Source: JBCFAY01 sp038562375
GTDB lineage: Bacteria; Bacillota; Clostridia; Christensenellales; CAG-138
DNA: 64,000 bases
Assembly (NCBI GenBank): GCA_038562375.1
Contig: JBCFAY010000003.1
Location: 1-64,000 of the forward strand
Direction: 5' to 3'
The translations under genes and the position numbers were made by a program. Below, one piece after another: positions 43,453 through 52,775 of the stretch (positions are counted from its first letter, which is position 1; the number at the start of each line of letters is the position of its first letter). Under the pieces are notes generated by a model that saw only the letters and a program-made list of their open reading frames with translations, made no database searches and was not told the origin of the DNA.

Positions 43453-45691
43453 GAAGCTGGGAATCGGAACCAAACTGATAGCGTTGTTTCTCTTGGTTGC
43501 CCTCGTCGCTGGGGTAGCAGGGTTCTTCGGGGTGGCTATATTAAGCGAGATGGTCAACAAGACGGAACATCTGTTTGTTAAGTATGGCCATGCACAGGGA
43601 TATCTCGGATTCGTGGTGAGCGAGTTCAACAAACAGCGGGTATATCTTAGCCAGGCCGCGATGAACCAAACCGCCGTAGCGATGAAGGAGGCTCAAGTAC
43701 AGATCGAGGCTTCGGATAAGATATTGCTGGAGAACCTTAAAAAGTACGGCGATACGCGCGAAACGGATGCGGAAATCACGGCGTATGAAAAGTTTCATCA
43801 GACGATCGAGGACTTCCGCTCGGCGCGGGATGAAACCTTGCAAAACGGTTTAAACGGATCTTTTGGCGAATTTCGGCGGCTGATCACATCGGAGACATTA
43901 AAGACAGCCATCAACAACGCGAATATAGCCGTTAACCTTGAGATCAGCAAGTGCGTGTATGAAGCGGGTGAAATGGTCAAGAACCAAGGCTCCAGTACCC
44001 GCCTGGCGAGCATTGCGCTGACCGTTGCCGTCGGAGTGTCCGTTGTCCTTGCGGTCGGGGCTGGAATATACGGGAAAAACAGCGTCGTTAAGCCGCTGAG
44101 GGCGGCCGCGAAACAGCTTTCCAATATCGCGAGCGGAGCGGAAACGGAGGAGCTGGAAACCAAATCCTTCAGCGGAGAGTTTGCGATTATCGCATCAAAT
44201 CTCAACGATGTTCGCGCTTCGATCAAGATGCTGATCGAGGACGTCAATTCGCTGGTGGAAGCGGCCATCGCGGGAGAGCTTTCCTATCGCGCGGATATTC
44301 AAAAACATCACGGCAATTATCAAAAACTGATCGAGGGCGTCAATCATACGCTCGATGCCGTGATCAAGCCGGTGGAAGAGGCGACGGCGGTACTTAGGGA
44401 GATGTCGCGCGGAAACTTGAACGTGTCGGTTGTGGGCGAGTATCAGGGCGATCATGCCGTTATCAAGAACTCCCTGAACGATACGATCGCTACCCTGAAA
44501 GGCTATATCGAACAGATCAGCCAGACGCTCGGCGAAGTTGCGGACGGAAACCTCAGCGTTCGTATCGACGCACCATATCGCGGGGATTTCGTAAAGCTCA
44601 AGGAAACGATCAACGCCATCGTCGATCATCTGAACATCGTCATGCAGGAAATCAACGCCGCTGCGGAGCAGGTCTCCGCCGGGACGCTGCAGCTTTCCGC
44701 AGCCAGCCAATCGGTTTCGCAGGGCGCGACGGAGCAGGCGAGCGCCATCGAAGAGCTGACTTCCACCGTTGCGGATATCGCCGGCCAGACGAAACAAAAC
44801 GCCGAAAACGCGAACCGTGCGAACGAGATCGCGCAATCCGCGCAGAAGAGCGCCCAGGCGGGCGACGATAGGATGAAGCAGATGTTCAAGGCGATGCAGG
44901 AAATCAAGTCGTCTTCGGCGAGCATCTCAAAGATCATCAAAAGCATCGACGACATCGCGTTCCAGACCAACATTCTCGCGCTCAACGCCGCTGTGGAAGC
45001 TGCCCACGCGGGGGCGCACGGCAAGGGTTTTGCGGTTGTGGCAGAGGAAGTGAGAAACCTCGCTGCAAGGAGCGCGAAGGCCGCGCAGGAGACCACGGAC
45101 TTGATCGAGGATTCCATCAAAAAAATCGAAGTGGGCATGAGAATCGCGGATGAAACGCAGGAATCGCTGCACGATATCGTCGAGGACTCCGTAAAATCCG
45201 TGCAGTTGGTGGCGCAGATCGCCTCCGCGTCCAACGAGCAAGCCTCCGCGATCGCGCAGGTGGATAAGGGCATCGAGCAGGTGTTCGCCGTCGTGCAGAC
45301 CAACTCGGCGACATCGGAAGAAACCGCTGCGGCGGCGGAAGAATTGTCCGGTCAAGCTGGAATGCTCAAGAGAATGATGACGCAGTTCAAGACGAAGGGC
45401 AGCTCCGCGGAGCGTGAGCAGGGGACCGACAAGGAACCTATGGGCCAGCTTAGAATCGGGCAAAACAACACGGTTCGCTCGAGAATCGCATCCTTTTGCG
45501 ACGCCTCCATCATTGAGAAGGAATCCAAAACGGATCAGGCGATAGATGAGGCTGATATGACCGATGCGGTCAACGAGGAGCCTGAAACGGTAACGGACGT
45601 TCAGGAGCCTGTCGCCCGGGGCGGACGGAGACAAAAACAAATAAAAAATGATAAAACGGTTTTGAACGATACCGAATTCGGGAAATACTGA
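43439..45691 (+). CDS. methyl-accepting chemotaxis protein
   Basis: Transmembrane receptor of 750 residues: TM1 about 10-35, periplasmic four-helix-bundle sensor (about 40-185), TM2 about 190-210, HAMP (about 210-265) followed by a second HAMP-like stretch, and a signalling domain with the hairpin tip IDDIAFQTNILALNAAVEAA. No C-terminal CheR-tethering pentapeptide; the end is acidic then basic. ATG 43439 has GAGAGG seven bases upstream, inside cheW. Ligand unknown. A strong terminator follows. Confidence 0.93.
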   Translation: MKQFKKLGIGTKLIALFLLVALVAGVAGFFGVAILSEMVNKTEHLFVKYGHAQGYLGFVVSEFNKQRVYLSQAAMNQTAVAMKEAQVQIEASDKILLENLKKYGDTRETDAEITAYEKFHQTIEDFRSARDETLQNGLNGSFGEFRRLITSETLKTAINNANIAVNLEISKCVYEAGEMVKNQGSSTRLASIALTVAVGVSVVLAVGAGIYGKNSVVKPLRAAAKQLSNIASGAETEELETKSFSGEFAIIASNLNDVRASIKMLIEDVNSLVEAAIAGELSYRADIQKHHGNYQKLIEGVNHTLDAVIKPVEEATAVLREMSRGNLNVSVVGEYQGDHAVIKNSLNDTIATLKGYIEQISQTLGEVADGNLSVRIDAPYRGDFVKLKETINAIVDHLNIVMQEINAAAEQVSAGTLQLSAASQSVSQGATEQASAIEELTSTVADIAGQTKQNAENANRANEIAQSAQKSAQAGDDRMKQMFKAMQEIKSSSASISKIIKSIDDIAFQTNILALNAAVEAAHAGAHGKGFAVVAEEVRNLAARSAKAAQETTDLIEDSIKKIEVGMRIADETQESLHDIVEDSVKSVQLVAQIASASNEQASAIAQVDKGIEQVFAVVQTNSATSEETAAAAEELSGQAGMLKRMMTQFKTKGSSAEREQGTDKEPMGQLRIGQNNTVRSRIASFCDASIIEKESKTDQAIDEADMTDAVNEEPETVTDVQEPVARGGRRQKQIKNDKTVLNDTEFGKY

Positions 45692-45716
45692 TATCCCTGT
45701 TCAATCGCAACAAAAG

Positions 45717-45754
45717 CACACGCCGCAGTCAAAAAGCGGCGTATGCTTTTTTTT
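45717..45754 (+). terminator. terminator of the fliD-mcp operon
   Basis: ACGCCGC/GCGGCGT stem (45720-45726, 45736-45742) followed by eight T residues. Confidence 0.85.
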
Positions 45755-45832
45755 GTTGTTATGTTTCCAAAAAAAATGACGATATATATGTGAAGATGTC
45801 GATCATTCCAGGGAAAAGGATGGAGAAGATGC

Positions 45833-46672
45833 ATGGCAGGCGCACAGATCGGAAAAACCATACGGATTAACGACGATGAATTTTTCATGCTTACCGAGTA
45901 TTTGCGCACCCATTTTGGGATCGATCTGAGGAAAAAAAGGTCTTTGATCGAAGGACGCATGAACGGTTATCTGGTCAACCGCGGCTTTTCCGGTTATCAG
46001 AGTTATTTAAAAGCGCTTTATGAAGATAAGACAGGGAACGAGTTGGGGAAAATACTCGATTATCTGACGACCAACTACTCCTATTTCATGCGCGAGCAGG
46101 AGCATTTCAGGTACCTGGAGTCCGAAATTCTGCCGCAGATGAGGGAGCGCGTGCATGATCGGGATCTGCGCGTCTGGAGCGCCGGCTGTTCCACCGGGGA
46201 AGAGCCGTATACGATCGCGATGATACTCTCCGAGTTTTTCCATGGAGAGAGCCCGGCATGGGATACAAGGGTCCTTGCAACGGATATTTCCAAAAGAGCG
46301 CTCGATCATGCAAAGCGCGGCGTCTATGATGCGAATGCGATGCAGACGGTGCCCGCCCGCTGGCGGCTCAATTGCTTTGATCGGCTGCCGGACGGGGCAT
46401 TCCAGGCAAAGGAGTGGCTGCGCGACGAGGTGATTTTCCGCAGGCTGAACCTGATTCAGGATTCATTTGCGTTTAAAAAGAAATTTCATGTGATTTTCTG
46501 CCGCAACGTCATGATCTATTTTGAAGCGAAAACGAAGGAAATTCTCATGGAACGGTTATACGACGCAACGGAGCCCGGCGGGTATCTGATCATTGGCCAG
46601 TCCGAGTCCATGGTTCGCGCGCCGGGCGGTTATTCCTATGTGATGCCGTCGATCTACCGTAAGGATGTATAA
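45833..46672 (+). CDS. cheR: chemotaxis protein methyltransferase CheR
   Basis: 279 residues: CheR N domain (about 12-70), SAM-binding VWSAGCSTGEEPYTIAM, VLATDISKRAL, and FHVIFCRNVMIYF. Methylates receptor Glu residues. Its stop is three bases before cheB. Confidence 0.95.
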   Translation: MAGAQIGKTIRINDDEFFMLTEYLRTHFGIDLRKKRSLIEGRMNGYLVNRGFSGYQSYLKALYEDKTGNELGKILDYLTTNYSYFMREQEHFRYLESEILPQMRERVHDRDLRVWSAGCSTGEEPYTIAMILSEFFHGESPAWDTRVLATDISKRALDHAKRGVYDANAMQTVPARWRLNCFDRLPDGAFQAKEWLRDEVIFRRLNLIQDSFAFKKKFHVIFCRNVMIYFEAKTKEILMERLYDATEPGGYLIIGQSESMVRAPGGYSYVMPSIYRKDV

Positions 46673-46675
46673 GCG

Positions 46676-47722
46676 ATGCCGATGAATAAGATCGATGTTT
46701 TGATTGTAGACCATTCGAAGGCCGCAAGGGATTTTCTGGCCGGCGAGATTGCAAAGGATCCGGTTCTTCGGGTAGTCGGCACAGCGTCCGATCCGACCGA
46801 AGCGTGGGGAAAAATCGTCGACTTGAATCCTCAAGTGATTACGTTGGATGTGGAGCCTCCGTTTTCGGACGGCAGCGGCTTTTTAAAGCGCGTCATGCGG
46901 GAGCATCCGCTGCCCGTGCTGATCATAAGCGCGCGGCCCGACAAGAGAGAGGAAGCGCTCAAATTAGGGGCCGTCGATGCGATCGATAAAAATAAAATGT
47001 TTGAGGATCCTGCCGGCGCCGCGTTTGCGATGGAATTGCTGATCAAGCTCAAAATCGCGTCCATCGCACGCATTGGACGGGAAAACATCGATTCAAACGC
47101 ATGTGCCGTTGAATCGGAGAGCGCAAAAGATCGCAGATCGAAAAAAATTGTGGCCATAGGGGCGTCTACAGGAGGAACCGATGCCATATCGACCATACTC
47201 ACGCCGCTGAAAAAAGACGTGCCGGGCATCGTTGTCGTTCAGCACATGCCTCCGGTGTTTACGCTGCAATATGCGCGGCGTCTCAATAACTCCTGCGAGA
47301 TCGAGGTCAAGGAGGCGGAGGACGGCGACCTGGTCTTGTCGGGGCGCGCGCTGATTGCTCCCGGCGGTTACCATATGAGGGTGGAAAAAGACCGTGAAGG
47401 CTATCGCGTGACCTGCAAAAAGGGCGCGAAAGTAAACGGGCACTGTCCATCGGTCGACGTGCTTTTCGAATCGGTCGAGAAGGCCGCGAAAAAGAACGCC
47501 CTGGGAATACTCCTGACCGGGATGGGAAGCGACGGGGCAAAAGGGCTGCTCGCGATGCGCAACAGCGGCGCAGCTACGATTGGCCAAAGCCCTGAAAGCT
47601 GCACGGTGTACGGGATGCCGATGGCCGCGATGGAGCTCGGAGCGGTACAGCAGGAGCTTCCCTTGATGGAAATTGTGTCGGCGATCGAACAGTGGGGATG
47701 CGGGAAACCATTTCGCAAATAA
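46676..47722 (+). CDS. cheB: chemotaxis methylesterase CheB with atypical receiver
   Basis: 348 residues: receiver (1-125) and methylesterase (about 155-345) with catalytic Ser (IGASTGG), His (QHMPP) and Asp (MGSDGAKG). Phospho-acceptor Asp58 (TLDVEPP) and Ser85 are kept, but the acidic pair is Asp12-His13 (LIVDHSK) instead of two acids, which should weaken Mg binding and phosphorylation. Demethylates and deamidates receptors. ATG 46676 preferred over 46682 by RBS distance. Confidence 0.93.
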   Translation: MPMNKIDVLIVDHSKAARDFLAGEIAKDPVLRVVGTASDPTEAWGKIVDLNPQVITLDVEPPFSDGSGFLKRVMREHPLPVLIISARPDKREEALKLGAVDAIDKNKMFEDPAGAAFAMELLIKLKIASIARIGRENIDSNACAVESESAKDRRSKKIVAIGASTGGTDAISTILTPLKKDVPGIVVVQHMPPVFTLQYARRLNNSCEIEVKEAEDGDLVLSGRALIAPGGYHMRVEKDREGYRVTCKKGAKVNGHCPSVDVLFESVEKAAKKNALGILLTGMGSDGAKGLLAMRNSGAATIGQSPESCTVYGMPMAAMELGAVQQELPLMEIVSAIEQWGCGKPFRK

Positions 47723-47801
47723 AAAATGGAAAAATATGGTCACATACGGTTGAGTATATGTCGAAAAATGGCTTAATATGTGACAAAAATGGATAAACCT
47801 G

Positions 47802-47830
47802 TTGAATTGAGGGAGTTTGTATGCTATATT
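47802..47830 (+). promoter_or_regulatory. sigma-A promoter of the flgB operon
   Basis: TTGAAT (47802-47807), 17-bp spacer ending TGC, TATATT (47825-47830): extended -10 type. A second candidate pairs TTGTAT with TATAAT at 47839-47844. The region 47723-47999 has no gene. Confidence 0.6.
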
Positions 47831-47999
47831 TGGATTGATATAATCACTAATATATTTATATGATTCATAATGCTCGCATCGCGGCGGGCAGGGAAAAATT
47901 CGATAGAAGATCAGCGTGGCTGAGCGGACGATACAAAAACCGCAGATGCTCCCCCTCTGAATGCGGGAGCGAAGGCTGGGAAAAGGAGGTTGAACGCAG

Positions 48000-48404
48000 G
48001 TGCTGGACGGTATTTTCGGGAACATGAATTACCTTCAAAAGGGGCTGGACGCCGCGTCGCTTCGCAATGAAGTCATCTCCAACAACATCGCAAACGTCGA
48101 TACTCCGGGCTTTAAGCGTTCCGATGTCGAGTTTGAATCCTATTTCAAGGCTGCCCTCGAGGACGGCGGTTTCACAGCAAAAACCACACGGGACAAGCAT
48201 ATCAAGTTCTCCTCGAGCATCGACGGCGTTTCACCGCTGACCGTGCAGGACAATTCCACCTCGATGCGCATGGACGGCAACAATGTGGATATCGATGCGG
48301 AGAATGCGCTGCTTGCAGCAAACACGATTTATTATGATACCCTCGTCGAAAAACTCAACAGCGAGATCACGAGGCTCAGCATTGTGATCAACGAAGGAAA
48401 GTGA
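48000..48404 (+). CDS. flgB: flagellar basal-body rod protein FlgB
   Basis: 134 residues. Rod signature NEVISNNIANVDTPGFKR. GTG start at 48000 with AAAAGGAGG ten bases upstream. First gene of the main flagellar operon; proximal rod component. Confidence 0.94.
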   Translation: MLDGIFGNMNYLQKGLDAASLRNEVISNNIANVDTPGFKRSDVEFESYFKAALEDGGFTAKTTRDKHIKFSSSIDGVSPLTVQDNSTSMRMDGNNVDIDAENALLAANTIYYDTLVEKLNSEITRLSIVINEGK

Positions 48405-48408
48405 GACT

Positions 48409-48846
48409 ATGGGGATTTTTAATTCGATCAGCATCAGCGCTTCGGCGCTGACCGCGCAGCGGATGCGCATGGACGTCATCAGCCAGAACATCGCGAATGC
48501 GAATACGACAAGGACGGCCACAGGTGAGCCGTATCGCCGCCGCGTCGTGGTATTGGAGCAGCAAACCAACCCGAAATTTTCTTCCTTTCTCAACAACGCG
48601 CGCGGCGCGGCGGCGGGGACGGGCGTGGTCGTATCGGAAATTACCGAGGACATGTCCGATTTTGTGAAGGAATATGATCCGGATCATCCGGATGCGGATG
48701 CGGACGGCTATGTCAGTTATCCGAATGTCGATGAGACGACCGAAATGCTCGACATGATGTCGGCGACCCGTTCGTTCGAAGCCAATGTCACCGCGCTCAA
48801 CGCGACCAAGGGGATAGCGCTCAAGGCGCTCGAAATCGGAAAATAA
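48409..48846 (+). CDS. flgC: flagellar basal-body rod protein FlgC
   Basis: 145 residues. Starts FNSISISASALTAQRMRMDV with SQNIANANTTRT, and ends with the TEMLDMMSATRSFEANVTA rod motif. Five bases after flgB. Confidence 0.95.
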   Translation: MGIFNSISISASALTAQRMRMDVISQNIANANTTRTATGEPYRRRVVVLEQQTNPKFSSFLNNARGAAAGTGVVVSEITEDMSDFVKEYDPDHPDADADGYVSYPNVDETTEMLDMMSATRSFEANVTALNATKGIALKALEIGK

Positions 48847-48876
48847 ACCGGGCTTGGCCCTTTGGAGGTATAACCT

Positions 48877-49167
48877 ATGCAGGTCGGATCTGTAACAAAC
48901 GCGATTGCCGCGGCGGCCGGCACGAATAAGACGGCTTCGACGAGCGGCGTAAGCTTTACCGACGTGCTCAACGACGCGCTGAAAAACACCGCGGAAACGG
49001 AAGCCGAAGAACAGCAGGGAGTGCTCTCGCTGCTTTCCGGCGAGGATGTGGATGTGCATACGGCGATGATTGAATCCCAAAAAGCGGAATTGGCCTTGAA
49101 CCTGACGATTCAGATCAGAAACAAGGTCGTGGACGCTTATAAGGAAATCATGCAGATGCAGGTATAA
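48877..49167 (+). CDS. fliE: flagellar hook-basal body protein FliE
   Basis: 96 residues; C-terminal VHTAMIESQKAELALNLTIQ then RNKVVDAYKEIM is diagnostic. Connects the MS ring to the rod. In most Clostridia fliF would follow; here fliO does. Confidence 0.94.
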   Translation: MQVGSVTNAIAAAAGTNKTASTSGVSFTDVLNDALKNTAETEAEEQQGVLSLLSGEDVDVHTAMIESQKAELALNLTIQIRNKVVDAYKEIMQMQV

Positions 49168-49177
49168 CGGCGGATCG

Positions 49178-49215
49178 ATCGAGCGCGCCGGCGCTTTGCC
49201 AGTGCGCTTTTTGTG
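49178..49215 (+). terminator. possible attenuator at the fliE-fliO junction
   Basis: AGCGCGCCGGCGCT hairpin-forming sequence followed at a short distance by GCGCTTTTTGTGG. It could reduce read-through into fliO. Stem short, so tentative. Confidence 0.3.
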
Positions 49216-49261
49216 GTTTTGCGACGGCGGGAGTTTGAGGTAGACTTGGGGGTGAGAAAAG

Positions 49262-49792
49262 GTGGACGAGATTACCGGAAGCACGTTGCTTTTGATCGCC
49301 TTACTTCTGCTTGTTTTTGTCGGCGCATACTATGCGACCAAGGTTTTGTCCGGGCGAACGAAAAGCTCCATGAGGGGCGGGTACATGCGCATCAAGGACA
49401 GTATGCTCCTTGGGCGCGACAAACAGCTTATATTGTTGGAAGTCGGCTCCAAGGTGTATCTGCTCGGCATCAGCGGACAATCGGTCGGGCTGGTCGGTAC
49501 GCTTGAGAAAGACGAGTTAACGCCCTTGGCGGAGCAGAAGGAGACTGGCTCCGCTTTTTCTGGTTTCAGGGAGATCCTGCAGAAGGTACAGGCGCGCGGC
49601 AGACCTGTACAGGATGACCGGATGTTGAAGCGCTCGCGCGCATTCGCGAAATGGCGCGCGGATCCGGCGCCCAATCAGTCCGCCGCCGCAAAGGAAAACG
49701 AGCCGGACGATATCGATATGCTCTTGCAGGCGATCAAGGAGAAAAACGCGCGGAACGAATCTTCGGGCAATGGGGAGACGCATGAACCATAA
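49262..49792 (+). CDS. fliO: flagellar biosynthesis protein FliO
   Basis: 176 residues. One N-terminal membrane helix (about 8-27), then the FliO domain RIKDSMLLGRDKQLILLEVG and YLLGISGQSVGLVG, and a charged tail. Assists FliP assembly in the export gate. GTG start at 49262 behind GGGTGAGAAAAGG. Its end overlaps fliP. Confidence 0.88.
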   Translation: MDEITGSTLLLIALLLLVFVGAYYATKVLSGRTKSSMRGGYMRIKDSMLLGRDKQLILLEVGSKVYLLGISGQSVGLVGTLEKDELTPLAEQKETGSAFSGFREILQKVQARGRPVQDDRMLKRSRAFAKWRADPAPNQSAAAKENEPDDIDMLLQAIKEKNARNESSGNGETHEP

Positions 49793-50579
49793 CGCCGCCG
49801 GGGAAAAGGGAAAAAGCGGGCGCACCAAGCTAAAAAAAGCGATGGTATTACTTGCCATCGTCATTTTAATGCTGCTCTTTACTGGCTGCTCCGCGCTCGA
49901 ATCGGTTTCCTCCTCCACAGAAGGGAGCGGGCTCGAAGGATTGCTTGGAGGACGGTCGGAAACGATCAATATCCTGCTGCTTCTGACGGTATTGACGCTG
50001 CTCCCGTCCATATTGATTATGCTCACGGGCTTTACGCGCATCATCATCGTGCTTTCGCTGGTGCGAAACGGCCTTGGACTGCAGCAGATGCCGCCGAACC
50101 AGGTGCTCATCGGGCTTGCGCTGTTTCTAACGTTCTTTGTGATGTCGCCCGTGATCAAAGAGATCGATACCAACGCCTACCAGCCGTACATTCAGGAGCG
50201 GATCGATCTTGACGAGGCTGCCGAGCGCGCCATGGAGCCGATCCGCGGGTTCATGCTCAAGCAGACCTATAAATCCGACCTGCAGTTTTTTATCAACGCG
50301 GCCGGGGAAAAAGATGCGGTAAAAGAGATCAACGACGTTTCCAACACCGCGCTGATACCGGCGTTTATCACGAGCGAGATCAAGCGCGGGTTCCAGATCG
50401 GGTTCTTTATTTATATCCCGTTTATCGTGATCGATATGATCGTTTCGAGCACGCTGATGTCCATGGGCATGATGATGCTTCCGCCCATCGTGATTTCGCT
50501 GCCGTTTAAACTATTGTTGTTCGTGTTGGTGGACGGCTGGACGCTGACCGTTCAGACGCTGCTGACAAGCTTTGGCTAG
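49782..50579 (+). CDS. fliP: flagellar export gate protein FliP
   Basis: 265 residues. N-terminal signal (ending near LFTGCSA), then helices with FTRIIIVLSLVRNGLGLQQMPPNQVLIGLALFLT (split across 70-105), and the C-terminal pair including LMSMGMMMLPP. ATG 49782 lies within the fliO end. Core of the type III export channel. Confidence 0.95.
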   Translation: MNHNAAGEKGKSGRTKLKKAMVLLAIVILMLLFTGCSALESVSSSTEGSGLEGLLGGRSETINILLLLTVLTLLPSILIMLTGFTRIIIVLSLVRNGLGLQQMPPNQVLIGLALFLTFFVMSPVIKEIDTNAYQPYIQERIDLDEAAERAMEPIRGFMLKQTYKSDLQFFINAAGEKDAVKEINDVSNTALIPAFITSEIKRGFQIGFFIYIPFIVIDMIVSSTLMSMGMMMLPPIVISLPFKLLLFVLVDGWTLTVQTLLTSFG

Positions 50580-50633
50580 CTGCTTTCAACCGGCGGGGGA
50601 AAGACACCGATCCTTATAAGGAGTTGACGGCAT

Positions 50634-50903
50634 TTGGAACAGGCGCAGGTGATAAAGGTGATGCAGGACGCGATCAGCACCGTTATGGTGGTGTCCGCGC
50701 CCATGTTGATTGTAGGTATTGTAGTGGGCGTTATTGTATCCATCTTTCAGGCGACGACGCAGATCAACGAGCAATCGCTGGCGTTTGTGCCTAAAATCAT
50801 CGCGATCTTCCTTGCGCTCCTGGTGTTCGGCGGGTGGATTCTGACCAATTTGAACGAGTTTACCCTGCGCATGTTCAGCTACATCAACACGATGATCAAT
50901 TAA
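50634..50903 (+). CDS. fliQ: flagellar export gate protein FliQ
   Basis: 89 residues with two membrane helices; the loop VSIFQATTQINEQSLAFVPK is the family signature. TTG start at 50634, AAGGAG ten bases upstream. Four bases before fliR. Confidence 0.94.
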   Translation: MEQAQVIKVMQDAISTVMVVSAPMLIVGIVVGVIVSIFQATTQINEQSLAFVPKIIAIFLALLVFGGWILTNLNEFTLRMFSYINTMIN

Positions 50904-50907
50904 GGCT

Positions 50908-51699
50908 ATGACGACGATCATAAGCCAAATCGGCGATCATCTTGAATATTTTTTGCTGCTTCTTCTGAGGATCTCCGGCCTTTTGATGGCCTCGCCGATT
51001 TTTGGGCGGAAGAACGTCCCCAACACCGCGAAGGTCGGCCTTTGCCTCGTTTTGACCTATGTGGTGTTTTCGACGAACCTAAACGCGGCGTTCATCACGA
51101 CCGATAATCTCGCGCAGTATGTGCTTTTATGCGTTAAGGAGCTGCTCTTCGGCGTGGTGATCGGATACGTGACGACGATGTTCTTCACGCTCGTGCAGAC
51201 CGCCGGGTATGTGATCGACATGCAGATGGGCTTCGGCATGGTCAACGTCTTCGATGTGCAGAGCAACATCAGCGTTCCGCTGACGGGCAACCTGCTCTAT
51301 ATCATGCTGATCATCGCGTTTTTCGCGGTAGACGGACATTTGCGCCTGATCTATATCCTGATGGCCACGGTGACGAGCGTTCCGATCGGCCAGGTGACGA
51401 TCAACCCGCAGATCGCTCTCGTCGCGCTGGAGGTATTCGCGCTCTCCTTCGTGCTTGCGATCAACGTTGCGATGCCCATGGTCGTATCGGGGCTTTTCGG
51501 AGAGGTGTTCATGGGGTTTATCGTGCGTACCACGCCGCAGATGAACGTGTTTGTCGTCGGCATTCCGCTCAAGATCGCGATGGGGTTTTTGGTGCTCCTT
51601 CTTATGATACCGGTCTACGTGTCCTTCACGAACACGATCTTCGACAACATGTTTTCGATGATTGACACCATGTTCAAAGGATTGGCGGGGGCGGCATGA
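50908..51699 (+). CDS. fliR: flagellar export gate protein FliR
   Basis: 263 residues, about six helices; LLLRISGLLMASPIFGRKNVP at the start and GYVIDMQMGFGMVNVFD in the middle are typical. Overlaps flhB by four bases (ATGA). Confidence 0.94.
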   Translation: MTTIISQIGDHLEYFLLLLLRISGLLMASPIFGRKNVPNTAKVGLCLVLTYVVFSTNLNAAFITTDNLAQYVLLCVKELLFGVVIGYVTTMFFTLVQTAGYVIDMQMGFGMVNVFDVQSNISVPLTGNLLYIMLIIAFFAVDGHLRLIYILMATVTSVPIGQVTINPQIALVALEVFALSFVLAINVAMPMVVSGLFGEVFMGFIVRTTPQMNVFVVGIPLKIAMGFLVLLLMIPVYVSFTNTIFDNMFSMIDTMFKGLAGAA

Positions 51700-52769
51700 G
51701 CCAGCAGGGCGGGGACAAGACCGAAAAAGCAACACCAAAAAAGCGAAGAGAAGCGCGCGAGAAGGGGCAAGTATTTAAAAGCACCGAGCTTGCGACGGCG
51801 CTTTCGCTGATAGCGCTGTTCGGAGCGCTCTCCATCCTCGGTTCGTCGATGATGGACCGCCTTGGGGAGTATATGACCTCGGTTTTCGGCGCGGGCAAAT
51901 CGCTGCCGGAAACGCTGACGATTTCGACCGTTCAGCCGCTGATGCTCAATGCGGTGCTCAACATGTTCCTTGTGATCCTTCCGGTGCTGGGCGTTGCGTT
52001 CATGGCGGGGCTGGTGTTCAATTATCTGCAGGTGGGCTTTTTGTTTTCCACCAAGGCGATGGCGCCGAAGTTCTCGCGGATCAATATGCTTGAAGGCTTC
52101 AAGCGCATCTTCTCCAAGAATACGCTGATCGAGCTTTTGAAGTCGCTGATAAAGCTTGCGGTCCTAGGGTATATCGCCTATACCGAGTATCAGGAGCAGG
52201 TGGAGAAGGTGCCGCGGTTGATGCAGTCGGGGCTTACGGGCTCGATCGTCGCGATGGTCAATATCCTGTTTGGGCTCGCGTTTAAGCTGGGGCTGGCGCT
52301 GGCGGTACTTGGGCCCCTCGACTTCCTTTATCAGTGGTGGAAGTACGAGAAGGACTTAAGAATGTCCAAGCAGGAGATCAAGGACGAGTATAAGCTTACC
52401 GAGGGCGATCCCCAGATCAAGGGCAAGATCCGCCAGAAGCAGCGGCAGATGAGCAGCCTCCGCATGATGCGGGCCGTGGCGCAGGCGGACGTCGTGATCA
52501 CGAACCCGACGCATTATGCCGTCGCGCTCGCCTATGAGGAAGGCAAGCACAGCGCGCCGCTGATCGTCGCCAAGGGAAAGGATCTGGTAGCGCAGAGGAT
52601 CCGTGAGAAGGCGCGTGAGAACCACGTGGAGATCGTGGAGAACAAACCGCTCGCACAGCAGCTGTACTTCTTCTGCGAGGTTGGCGACGAGGTGCCGGAA
52701 AAGATGTATCAAGCTGTGGCCGAGATACTCGCATACATCTATCGAATGAAAAATAAGACAAGGGGGTAG
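51696..52769 (+). CDS. flhB: flagellar export switch protein FlhB
   Basis: 357 residues. N-terminal DKTEKATPKKRREAREKGQV, four membrane helices (about 28-215), and a cytoplasmic domain with the self-cleavage motif NPTH (ITNPTHYAVAL) near residue 269. Substrate-specificity switch with FliK. Confidence 0.96.
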   Translation: MSQQGGDKTEKATPKKRREAREKGQVFKSTELATALSLIALFGALSILGSSMMDRLGEYMTSVFGAGKSLPETLTISTVQPLMLNAVLNMFLVILPVLGVAFMAGLVFNYLQVGFLFSTKAMAPKFSRINMLEGFKRIFSKNTLIELLKSLIKLAVLGYIAYTEYQEQVEKVPRLMQSGLTGSIVAMVNILFGLAFKLGLALAVLGPLDFLYQWWKYEKDLRMSKQEIKDEYKLTEGDPQIKGKIRQKQRQMSSLRMMRAVAQADVVITNPTHYAVALAYEEGKHSAPLIVAKGKDLVAQRIREKARENHVEIVENKPLAQQLYFFCEVGDEVPEKMYQAVAEILAYIYRMKNKTRG

Positions 52770-52775
52770 AGATCA

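Noticed and set aside
49782..49910. Lipobox-like LFTGC at the start of FliP
   Set aside because: FliP normally has a cleaved N-terminal signal; a lipoprotein assignment is not supported by family knowledge.
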